Shown: piece by piece, positions 45,451 to 55,851 of the stretch
How positions within the stretch are numbered: the stretch's first letter is position 1
Layout: every line of letters starts with the position of its first letter
Origin: Batkoa obscura
Taxonomy: Eukaryota; Entomophthoromycota; Entomophthoromycetes; Entomophthorales; Batkoaceae
Assembly: GCA_030770535.1 (NCBI GenBank)
Contig: JASVEC010000013.1
Coordinates: 930,001-994,000 of the forward strand
DNA: 64,000 nt
Direction of reading: 5' to 3'
Program-made: the position numbers and the translations under genes
The notes under the pieces: generated by a model
Databases searched by the model: none
What the model saw: only the letters and a program-made list of their open reading frames with translations
Told to the model about the DNA's origin: nothing

Positions 45451-46587
45451 ATTAGGAAGATTAATTATAAGTTCCAAAGTGAAAAAATAAAATTCTATTT
45501 TTAAGTTAAGAGAATTGCATTTGATTAGTTTATGTTTGTATATTATTTTATATTAAAATAGAATTTAAAGCTTCATATACATAAAGAATAAGATCTGCAT
45601 ATTACATTAAAATAACTTAGTTAAATAAAAATAAAAACTGATTTAATAGTAATGATATGAAAATGTCATTTTCGCTTTTTTTACTAGCTTAAAAAAGCTG
45701 AGTTTTTGCTAAAAAATATAATATATTAAACTTTATAATATCTAATAAAATAATATATATAATAATCTTATAATGATTTGTTTAAATAATTTTAGTGCTC
45801 CCACACTTTGTATAAATGCTGGTTATAATAAAAATTACATATGAGGGTGTTTTTTGGCTTGACTACTTTTTATCTTTTAAGCACTATTTGAGCGGAAAAA
45901 TTGTTAGTAAAATTCTTAAACACAAAAATACATCGCCATATAATAAAATTTTAAAAAAAGTTATTATAATAACTTTTTTTATGTTTTGTATTAAAATGCT
46001 ATATATAAGATGTATATTAGTAATTATAATCTTTTATTATAATATTAAATATAAATATATTTATATCTAATTATAAATTTATAAATTTATTAACTATTAA
46101 ATACTTTTTTAATATTATACATTTATATATATTTATTAAAAGCTTTAGTTATTAAGTAAATTTAATAAAGTAGGTTATTTAACTATTCAATAAAATTAAA
46201 TATTTTAAACACATCCATTTGTATAATATTATTAATTTTTTATATAGCATATAAGTATTAAAATTAACTAATATCTGAAAATAATTAGCTTTTTGCTTTT
46301 AATAAGCTTTATAATAATAAATAATGCCATTTATATTAATTATTTAAATTTAAATATATCAACTTATAAAAATGATATAGTTTTAATATGAAAATTTATA
46401 TTTTTAATTATTTATATTTTTAATTATTTAAAAGATTGATTTATAAATAAGATAAATAAATAAAAATTTAATAAAAAAGCTGCATTTTAATTATTTATAT
46501 TAATTTTTGATTTAATATTTATAAAACTATTTACTAGTTTATTTTTTTTAGCATTCATATACATATTATTTTTATGTTATTTAGTGT
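45451..46587. other. Intergenic with one MITE-1 copy
   Basis: AT-rich spacer after RAD50; MITE-1 at 45839-45941. The small frame over 45816-46070 is the MITE read through and not a gene. Confidence 0.45.
45839..45941 (+). mobile_element. MITE-1 copy
   Basis: ATATGAGGGTGTTTTTTGGC...ACATCGCCATAT with the TTTTAAGCACTATTTGAGCG core. Confidence 0.83.
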
Positions 46588-47044
46588 TGTGAAATACTGG
46601 TTTATCAGCTCTCGGATTAATTATAAGATAATAATGATTTAACTTGTTTACAAAACTAGTTGTAGTCTTGTAATCAATTTGACCATGATCCATGTGGCAT
46701 AACCAATTGAGAGTTCCTTGTTTTGATTTGCTGTGAGAATTTCTAACTTCATTGCAAAGAATACAAATGAGATTGTTCAACATGATAACTCGAGGCTTTT
46801 TAATTGAATTACTCCTTAATATCGTACCATTAATAAAGCCACTAAGTCTTTCTGACAATATCTTACGTAGATTTTACAGTAATATCTTCTATTCTATTTG
46901 TTTTACATAGTCCATAGCTTATTACGTATTATTCCTATTAATTTAAGTCTATCTTAGTTATATAAACTAAGACCGTTCGACTCAAAGCAAGTTAATCAAC
47001 CAAGGACTGCTTTTAACTCCTACTACTGAGTACTAACTTTCACA
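46588..47044 (-). repeat. Solo LTR of the Ty3/gypsy family
   Basis: 457 bases, TGTGAAATACTGG to CTAACTTTCACA, in reverse orientation. It matches 31728-32222 closely, including the ATTTGACCATGATCCATGTG segment. It lies head to head with the older LTR that begins at 47045. Confidence 0.82.
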
Positions 47045-47686
47045 GTCTGAAATTAGTATTAATAGTTAAAATTAAAAGCAGTTTGTTTGATTAACTAGCT
47101 ATAAATTAGAAAGTTTTGGTTTATATAACTAAGGTAGACTTAAATTAATAAGAATAATACGTAATAAGCTATGAACTATATAAAACAAATAAAATAAAAG
47201 ATATTAATATAAAATTTATGTAAAATACTACCAAAAAAACTTAATAGCTTTGTTAGAAATATGATATCAGGAAATAATTTGACAAAAAAGCTTTAAGCTA
47301 TTATGTTAAAAAACTATATATATTAACTAGGTGGCTATATGGGGGTGTTTTTTTTGTTTCATCACTTTTCCGTTTTTTAAGCGCTATTTAAGTGGAAAAA
47401 CTGCTAGTAAAATTCTTAAACAAAAAATACATCCCCATATATAAAAAACATAATAAAATTATTTTTTATTATAGTTACCAAGTATGGGCATTAAAATAAA
47501 AAGATAATATTTTTTGCAATTAAATGGTAGATATTTTTGCAACAAGTCAAAATAAATTTTTTCGAATTGATTATACCACATAAATTACAATTAAATTAAT
47601 TATAAAACCATGACTAGTTTTATAAACAATTTAAATGATTATTATGTTATAATCAATTATAAAGCTAATAAAGCAATATTTTATAT
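47045..47686 (+). repeat. Old solo LTR split by a MITE-1
   Basis: Eroded LTR in forward orientation: TTGGTTTATATAACTAAGGT, GATATCAGGAAATAATT and an ending GCAATATTTTATAT. It is interrupted by the MITE-1 at 47337-47440 within the GGTGGCTATAT segment, which is uninterrupted in the LTR at 30593-30900. Confidence 0.72.
47337..47440 (+). mobile_element. MITE-1 copy nested in an LTR
   Basis: ATATGGGGGTGTTTTTTTTG...ACATCCCCATAT. Comparison with the empty site in the LTR at 30593-30900 (GTGGCTATATATAAGG) limits any target duplication to the ATAT/TATA flanks. Confidence 0.85.
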
Positions 47687-48062
47687 CAGGTTAAAAAAAA
47701 CAAATAATTTAAGTTTTTTTTATTATATTTACCAAAAAATAAAATATCAGCTATAAAATTTAGTTTAAAAAATAAAATTATAAATAAATAAATATAATTA
47801 GCTTAAAGCATTTTAAATAACTTTTGTTTAATAATATTACAGTTCTAAGCATTTTATTTAATATAGCATTATTAATTTTAAGCATGGTATATATATTTAA
47901 ACTTAAACTTAGTATATTTTAATTATAATAAAGTTTTAATTTCTAGTTTATTAATAAATATTTTTGCATTAAATTTAATAAGATAGTAATAAATATATTT
48001 ATCAAAAAATCTCTATTAATATAAAATAAAGCTATAAAATAGAGCTTTCTAATCCATATAAT

Positions 48063-48165
48063 ATATAGGGGTGTTTTTTTAGCTTTATCATTTTCATCTT
48101 TTAAGCATTATTTGAGTGAGAAAATTATCAGTAAAATTCTTAAACACAAAAATACATCCCCATAT
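48063..48165 (+). mobile_element. MITE-1 copy
   Basis: ATATAGGGGTGTTTTTTTAG...ACATCCCCATAT with a diverged core TTTTAAGCATTATTTGAGTG. Confidence 0.8.
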
Positions 48166-48176
48166 ACAGTTTTTAT

Positions 48177-48552
48177 ATAGTGAATAGCAAAAAAACTGGA
48201 AAAGCTCCCAAAAAAAATTAAATTGCTTACAAAGCTTGATTTCAAGCTAGCTTAAAGTTTCATAGAAAACTGGACTACTTTCAAAAGTCCACTTTTAAAC
48301 TAAGGCTTAATTTTTATAAAAAAATTGTAAAATTTTTAATAAAGAAATCAAAAAAGTTATATTAAAGCAATTTAGTATACAAAACAAACCATACAGAAAA
48401 GTATAAAAAGGTTTACTATATACGCTTATTTTAAAACTTTAAGATTTTGGTTCCTATTATTTCTTTCTAATATTAGGTTGTATCAAAATCGAACTTTGGG
48501 ATCAGTCCGACTTTTTTTTGGAGTTTTTCCAGTTTTTTTTGCTATTCATTAT
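48177..48552. mobile_element. MITE-2, 376 bases, TA-flanked
   Basis: Terminal inverted repeats of about 35 bases: left TAGTGAATAGCAAAAAAACT continuing GGAAAAGCTCC; right, on the minus strand, TAATGAATAGCAAAAAAAAC continuing TGGAAAAACTCC. Flanking TA on both sides suggests a Tc1/mariner-type insertion. No other copy is seen in the window. Confidence 0.65.
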
Positions 48553-49094
48553 ACTGCTAAATTTATCGGCATTTTTGCTTAAGCCAATTTTCTAATTTGA
48601 ATTATGCTAATAAGTTTTTATAATATTTACTTTAAAATATAAATAAAGGAAGAAAAAAACAGAATCTTTATAAATAAAAAACATATATATATATTCTGGA
48701 TCTTTGCCATTAATTGTTGTTATGACCATAATTAAAGTTAACCAAAATAGGGGAAGAGCAGCAAGATTTTGTAATATATAAATAGTTAAAATTTGTAAGA
48801 ATTAATTTAATTATAGCATTTTTATAAATTTATTAAATAATGATATGTTATATGGATTAGAAAGCTCTATTTTATAGCTTTATTTTATATTAATAGAGAT
48901 TTTTTAATAAATATGTTTATTACTATTTTATTAAATTTAATGTAAAGATACTTTGATTTTTTTGATAATAATCTTTCAATTAAGTTTTAGATTGTTGAAA
49001 TTTAAAATCCATTTATAATGTAATTCATTTTTTTACTTTTTCAAAAAATCCAATTTTCAAAAGTCACTTTTTAAATTTAAATCAATAAAATAAA

Positions 49095-50133
49095 ATGGTA
49101 AAGTTCACATTCAATACAATTAGAACCTATATATATTAACCCAAATCTTATTATAATAGGCAAGGAATGAAGAAAAAGCCAAGTAAGTTACTATATAATA
49201 GCCACCTATTTCAATTTAATAATGTTTTACAATAGCTCCATGCTGCATCGTTTTTTAGCAGCTTCTTCAGAAAGCTTAGGTCTTTCCTCAGGTTATGGAG
49301 CAAGTCGACCCAAAATGACGACCAATTGTACCAATATTAATGAAGCAGAAAAATGGCGTGGAGAAGTTATAATGGAAATATCTCGTGGAGTCACTAAAAT
49401 CCAAGATTCTTCATTAACGGATCAGCAAGTTAGGGATTTAAATGATGAGATTAATAAACTTATTCGAGAAAAAAGAAGATGGGAAGAACAGATTAAAAAT
49501 TTGGGGGGACCAGATTATAGGGTAAGTTGAAGAGAGAGAAGGAGATTAAGGTTATTGACTAAAGGATTGAATTTTTTTAGAGAGCTGGAACAAAGATTAT
49601 TGATAATTCGGGGACGGAAATTCCAGGGAATTATGGATATAGGTAAGGATTTTTTTAATTAAGTTTTATATTGAATAGGAGTTAATATTAAATTGAATAG
49701 ATACTTTGGAAGAGCTAGAGATTTACCAGGTGTTAGAGAGTTGTTTGAACCAGAAGGTAAAATAGATATATATGGGTAGGATGGGATTATAAGATATTAA
49801 TCTTTAATTAGTTGTTGCACCAAATATTAAATCTAGATTTGAAATGTATCAGAATATTGACGCAGATTATTTTGGTTATAGAGACGAAGATGATGAAGTT
49901 TTATTAGAATATGAAAAACAAAAACAAATTGAAAGTAAGTAGTAATTTACTTGACTATAAGATTTTTTATTTAGGTATTAAATGATTTTTTTGAAATAGT
50001 GAATAACAATGGATTAACAATTTTTGATAATGAAGAAGAAATTGACAGCTTTACAGCAGCGGGTAAAAAATTAAGGTATAAAAAGAAAAATAAGAATAAG
50101 AAAACGGATTTAGATACATCAATTAAAGCTTAA
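49095..50133 (+). CDS. ISY1: Pre-mRNA splicing factor ISY1 (228 aa, 7 exons)
   Basis: Spliceosome NineTeen-complex protein. Exons 49095-49097, 49160-49182, 49236-49521, 49581-49642, 49701-49756, 49812-49934, 50000-50133; introns 53-65 bases, phases consistent. Joined, the protein begins MARNEEKANSMLHRFLAA, the invariant ISY1 N-terminus, and continues with CTNINEAEKWRGEVIMEISR, QQVRDLNDEINKLIREKRRW, NLGGPDYR and YFGRARDLPGVRELFEPE. The last exon is variable and lysine-rich. The first exon is the start codon alone, followed at once by a GTAAAG donor. The protein is shorter than the human homologue (285) because the C-terminal acidic region is reduced. Its 3' end faces the FKBP gene at 104 bases. 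Confidence 0.93.
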
Positions 50134-50237
50134 ACAAAAAAAATATTTTTATTATTATAATAAATTGAGTTTAAACGTGTTTTGTAATCTTTTAAAAACT
50201 TATGTTAACTAATTCTACCTGTTAAAATTAATTGAGA

Positions 50238-50753
50238 TTAATCGATTTGTTTTGATATATATAATATAATTACTTCAAAAATCAATTTTTCATCTTTTGG
50301 AATACCAGCAGCTGCATTTCCTTTACTACCATAGGCCCAATCTGACTCAATAGTTAATTTAGATTTTTCACCTTTAGACATAGTCAATAAAGCTTCATCC
50401 TAATTAATCACCCTCTTATTAGCCCCAATATCACAATTCAAACTCAAAAAATAATTCTTACCCAACCTTTGATAACTTTTCCTTTACCAACTTTAAAAGA
50501 TAATGGTTGGCGTTGTTTTTTCTTTCCACCTTCACCGCAATTACTATCGAAGATAGTAACACCATCGGATAAGTAACCTGTATACCAACAGTGAACGGTG
50601 TCGCCGACATGAGGGTAATTCACTTTATCCCCCTTTTTTAATTGTTGTTTGACATAGCCCGGTTTGGGCTAATGAATGATATAGTTAATTTATGGCCTAC
50701 TATTACTTCTTATTGTGTTTTACTTTTGCAACAGGTTTAGCTTGATCTGCCAT
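50238..50753 (-). CDS. FKBP-type peptidyl-prolyl isomerase, FKBP3/25-like (132 aa, 3 exons)
   Basis: Prolyl isomerase. Exons on the minus strand: 50753-50724, 50668-50462, 50399-50238; introns 55 and 62 bases, in phase. The FKBP fold is complete: KKGDKVNYPHVGDTVHCWYT, YLSDGVTIFDSN, PLSFKVGKGKVIKGWDEALL, MSKGEKSKLTIESDWAYG, AAGIPKDEKLIFEVIIL. Ligand-pocket residues recognisable from the family are Tyr in HCWYTG, Phe-Asp in IFDSN, Val-Ile in GKVIKGW and Trp. The VHCWYTG and KKKQRQPLSFKVG features are like FKBP3 (FKBP25), a nuclear member, but the N-terminal helical domain of FKBP25 is absent. No signal peptide. It is transcribed divergently from the HELLS-like gene. Confidence 0.92.
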
Positions 50754-51312
50754 TTTTGAATTTGAACTTTAAATTAAAAATTATAAAAAAATTAACAAAT
50801 TTATACTTTAAAAATAATTCGTGAAAGCAAGCCAGGCCAAGAACTTCAAAATGTATAATTTTCGCTTCAAATGTAAAATTTGCTTAGCTTCATTTAAGTG
50901 TAGAATTTAATTCTTATTTCACTTGCTAAATTAGGACAATGAAACGTTACTAAAATAAAATTCGCTCAAGTAAATTGTGACATGCTTAGTGATGATTTTT
51001 ATAATTAAATAATTCGTTAGCCAATTTTAAGAGCCTACCAGCTACTTTTAATGTGATTTTAGCTCAATCATGCTCTTAAATGAACAGTTAAAGGGGTCGC
51101 AGTTCACTTGAATTATTTATAATAAATATTATTTTTTGGATCAAAATAATCAAAATCAATGGGATTTTGATTAAAATTAATTTAGGGGAGACAACAGCCA
51201 AACTTCAAGAGGTTGCAAATAGAACTTATGATTTTTTATAATTATCTAATTTAAAAATAGTTTTGAAGGTTATCACTATTTGATACAACACATAGAAGAT
51301 TTTTAATATAAA
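50754..51312. promoter_or_regulatory. Divergent promoter region between FKBP and HELLS-like genes
   Basis: 559 bases, AT-rich, upstream of both genes. No convincing TATA box or other motif identified. Confidence 0.4.
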
Positions 51313-54300
51313 ATGGACCCCCAAATAGACACAGTTAATGGAAAAGTACCAGTGCCTAAATATCAAAGTTTAGAAACTTCTACTCATACACCCACCAAAG
51401 TTGAAAATGGGAACAAAGTTGAGACAGAGGCTAGCGCGGCGACTGAAAATGTAATATAGTTTATCAAGAAATTAAGAATATGTGGTTAAACAACTATTAT
51501 CTAGGTTGAAGGGGAGACAGATACTATAGAAGAAGAAGAACCTTCAGCTGAAGTAAAACTATCCGTTAATGGGATGAAAAAAAATGTAAGAGAAACAGCA
51601 ACACATATACAACCAAAAAAACAAAAGTACTAACTTTATTATTTAGGCTAAAGAAGAAGCACAGCAAAGTATAGATCAACAAAAATTTTCACGGCTAAAT
51701 TTTTTATTGGAACGTAGTTCCATCTATTCTAAATTTTTATCCGAAAAGTTACAAACATTAAAATCAGAAAAGAAAGAAATCAAAACAGAAGTAATAGGGG
51801 ATGACGTTTCTTCTGGTAATGTTAATAAAAAACGAAAAGTTAAAAATAGTAAGAAAGGTGAGGAAGAACAGGTAGAAACTTTTTAATTTTTAATTTTCAT
51901 TATTTATAATATTTTGAAATTTAGATTAAAGTACACCCAAATCAACCTAAGTTATTATCGGGTGCTACTTTAAAAGATTATCAATTGGAAGGTATGGAAT
52001 GGCTAATTTCTTTATATGAAAATGGATTGAATGGTATCTTAGCCGATGAGATGGGGTTGGGAAAGGTAAATATTAATATAAACACATAGTGTAGTAATAT
52101 GCTAATCCTCATACCCAATAGACGATTCAAACAATTGCCTTTTTAAGTTATTTAATTGAACAAGGCATTAAAGGACCTTTTTTGATTGTAGTACCATTAA
52201 CTACACTTATTAATTGGATGAATGAATTTGCGAAATTTGCACCAAAAATTGAATGTCTAATGTTTTATGGTACTAAAGATGAACGAAACATTATTAAAAA
52301 AAAAGATTTTTTTGGGAATAAAGCTAAAAAACAAGTAATATTAACGAGTTATGAAGTGGCAATGAAAGATCGTAGTTTTTTACAGGTGAATATTATCGTT
52401 TGTGTATTTAAGAAATTAGAATAATGGAGTTTATTTTGGATAGAGATTTGCTTGGAAATATTTAGTAGTTGATGAAGGTCATAGATTAAAAAATTTTGAG
52501 TGTAAGCTTTCACTTGAATTAAAAAAAATTGGTGCAGCTAATAGATTATTGTTAACTGGCACTCCATTACATGTAAGTTTTTATTATGTTTATATGCTTA
52601 CTTATATTTATATTTTAAATAGAATAATTTAAGTGAACTTTGGGCATTATTAAATTTTATTTTACCTGATATTTTTGATGATCTGTCTTCATTTATTGAT
52701 TGGTAAAGATTATTATATTATATTATATTATATTATATTACTATATATTTTATTTATTGATATTGTTTATATTATTTAGGTTTGATTTTTCAGAAATACA
52801 GAATAATTATCAAAGTAATGCAAATGACCCAACACCGTTTAATGAAAACCAAAAAAATGAATTAATTGCTAAGTTACACTCGATTTTAAAACCCTTTTTA
52901 TTAAGAAGATTGAAAACGGACGGTAAATATAATAATTATAATTATTTATATATATTAATTACGTTAATTATATCTTTTTATTATAGTTGAAACAAGTTTA
53001 CCTAAAAAGAGAGAATATATTTTAAATGCTCATCTTACCTTGGAACAAAAAAGATATTATGAAGCTATATTAACGGGTAATATAAGAAAAGTAATTCTAG
53101 ATGAAAATAATGAGTTTAATTTAAATGAGGATCAAGTCAATGATAATAATAGTAATCTCATGAAAGGTAAATTAAATACAGTGATATGATATTTACATTA
53201 ACCTTACACATATCAGACACGAATTTAAGTAATCAACATTTATTAAATAAATTTATGCAATTAAGAAAAGTGTGTAATCATCCTTATATATTTTCAGCAC
53301 CTTATGATAAAGATACTGGAGAATATATATATGATCCAAAAGCCATTCTTAATAATTCTGGGAAAATGTTACTATTAGATAAATTATTAAAAGAGTTAAT
53401 AAATAGAGGGCATCGTGTTTTAATCTTTACTCAATTTACTAGACTATTGGATATTTTAGGTAAGTTGTTTTATTATTATATTAATATTATAACAATTTAT
53501 AATATATATATTTGTATATCATATACTATAATCTTAACATAAATTAATATTAGTTTTATCCTTATTTATATAGAAACTTATATGATTGAGGTTGGAAAAT
53601 GGGAGTATTGTCGAATTGATGGAACTGTTAGACAAGAATCTCGACAAACACAGATTAATGAATTTAATACAGATGATAAAGTCAAAGTGTTTTTAATTAG
53701 TACTAGAGCTGGTGGTTTAGGTATTAATTTAGCTACTGCTGATTCTGTTATCTTTTTTGATAGTGATTGGGTAAGTATTAGAATTTATAAGGGTAATAAT
53801 ATAAGTTACAATAATAATATAGTATAATATAATATAATATTTATTTATCTGTATTTAAAATAGAATCCCCAAATGGATCTTCAAGCCCAAGATCGAGCTC
53901 ATCGTATTGGTCAAAAGAAACCAGTAATTGTTTATAGATTAATAACAGCCAATACAGTAGAATCTAAATTAATTGGAAGAGCTAATTCTAAAAGATTATT
54001 GGAAAAATTAGTGATTCATAAAAGTAAGTTAAAATTATAATAATTACATATCTATTAACATTAATTAATGTAATTATAATAGATAAATTCAAAGGCTTAG
54101 GTTATAGCTCCAATGTTGAAGAAGAAACTTCCTTATTTAAAGACATGATTTACAATAATGAATACGAACAAGTAATTATTAAGCCTGGGGATGAATTGAT
54201 AAGTAAAAAAGATTTGAATCGTATTTTAGATCGTTCAGATGCAGCTTTTGAACAAGCAGAATTATTGTTAAAAAACCAAAAGAACATTGCTGTTACTTCA

Positions 54301-54369
54301 GAATCAAATGCATTTCAATTGTATGAAACAGCTAATACTGAAGAGAATAAGTTCAAGTTGGTAGAATAG
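51313..54369 (+). CDS. SNF2-family chromatin remodeller, HELLS/LSH (yeast Irc5) type (755 aa, 13 exons)
   Basis: ATP-dependent chromatin remodeller. Exons 51313-51450, 51505-51585, 51647-51871, 51925-52065, 52122-52385, 52444-52572, 52623-52702, 52780-52922, 52987-53166, 53217-53459, 53574-53770, 53864-54023, 54083-54369; all phases agree. Residues 1-150 are acidic and disordered. Motif I DEMGLGKT is near 189-196, motif II is DEGH ([10 protein letters not shown], near 292), then LTGTPLHNN and [12 protein letters not shown]. The helicase C lobe has [71 protein letters not shown] together with DSDWNPQ and the VIHK ending of the helicase C region is the HELLS/LSH/DDM1 pattern. In animals and plants that family aids DNA methylation and repeat silencing; Irc5 acts with cohesin. 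The role here is inference. Confidence 0.92.
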
Positions 54370-55851
54370 TTTTGCAATAATAAAGATATACTTTAATGTT
54401 TATTATAAGAAAATTTATTTTATTTACTATTATTTGTTGTTATGGTATTTAAAATAAAAAGTTTATAGCTTAATTTATTTATTTATCGATAACATTAAAT
54501 TGAACAAAAATATTCTCCCCAAATATCAAATGATATTATCATAGGATATTTCATTAACATATAACCGCTTTTATTTGTATTAATAATTTTTTATAATAAA
54601 TTTTTTTACTTTAAAGCAATTAATTATAAAATAATATGATAAGCATCGGAATAAGTTTATATCTAAAGAATAGATGGTATTATTTGTTTAAAGTAATAAG
54701 TTTTCAAGCAGTTATTTAATACCAATAAGAAGATGACTTATTCCTTTAGTTATTGGTAAAGCTAAAGAAGGATAAATTTAGAATCTAATTTAAAATTTAA
54801 ATATACTCAAAATCATCCCAAAATTCTACTTTTCAACATTTTTAAACCAACTACCATTAACCAATTGAACCCACCAACCAATTTTTGTATATCTCTTAAT
54901 GGAAAATTTTTAGGCATTTAATTGGAGATCCAAGTTACTTTATTAGTCTTGATTGGCTCCAACTTAAAACATAGGGGGATAGCAACCAATCAAGAAGTTT
55001 TTTAAAGATGAACAAGTTACCCTTGTTTTTTTTTTCTTAATTGAAGAGTTATCTTTTGTACTTGTATTATAAAGGTAAAGATATTGTATCAAGTTATTAT
55101 TCGTTCTTAATTTTAATATTGATTTTAGATCTTAACCGTGATATTCATACTTTTTTAATTCAATCGGTTCCTTTTTTAAGAGAAAGTAAATCAAATTTTG
55201 CAAATTGGCATTGAAAGGTAATTATTTTGAAATTTATCATTTCATTTAATTTAGAGTATCAAATAATAATTTATTAATTAATTAATTTTATTTAAATAAG
55301 AAAGTAATATCATTAACATTAGATTGACTAATAAGATTGAGTTTTGATACCAATAATAATAAAACTTAATTACTGACTGTTTTATACTATTACAAGATTT
55401 GATGTAAGTTTATTTAGTATATTTGATTTTACTAACATTCCAACATTCATAACTGAATATAATGACTAATCGTTAGCAATTAATTTATTTAGATTGAAGA
55501 TTACTATTTTAATTCCAATTTGTTGCGTACTACAAACTTTTAATATATTTTTGTTAAATTTCAGGTAAATACAATTTTTATCAATCTTTTTTTATCTTTG
55601 CTATTTAAACATGAGTTTATTATATTACTATCGTTGATTTCAATTTTTATCAAACTTAATGTTACTTTTTTCATTATGTATAATGAATTAATTAATAAAT
55701 TGATAGCTGTTATTTTATAAATATTAAATTTTAATTGATAATAAAGCTTGAAGTATAAAGTTGGATTACCTTTTGAGCATAGTCACAATTTGTACTAATA
55801 TTTAAATAATTAATAAAAAATTTATTTATTAGGAATTTTCAATATTGGAAA
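54370..55851. other. Intergenic, no gene seen
   Basis: 1.5 kb AT-rich spacer and upstream region of the ankyrin gene. Several CCAAT-type boxes (for example GCAACCAATCAAG near 54980) and GTAAAT/TAG pairs near 55560-55830 could be 5' leader introns, but no coding exon is recognised. Confidence 0.4.

Larger units (their letters stand above)
47969..48942. repeat. Long inverted repeat enclosing other elements
   Basis: Arms 47969-48060 and 48849-48942 are close to exact complements (TAGAGCTTTCTAATCCATAT against ATATGGATTAGAAAGCTCTA). The enclosed 790 bases hold a MITE-1 (48063-48165) and a second small inverted-repeat element (48177-48552). It looks like a foldback or large MITE. Confidence 0.7.

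Noticed and set aside
45816-46070. Small ORFs encoding a YLSGKIVSKILKHKN-like peptide (also at 24878-25096 and 30051-30287)
   Set aside because: They recur because they are translations of the MITE-1 core and its right half in the same frame; the frames outside the MITE are unrelated and no start context or domain is conserved.
52712-52740. ATTAT tandem repeat in the HELLS-like gene
   Set aside because: Short low-complexity repeat confined to an intron; ordinary for this base composition.
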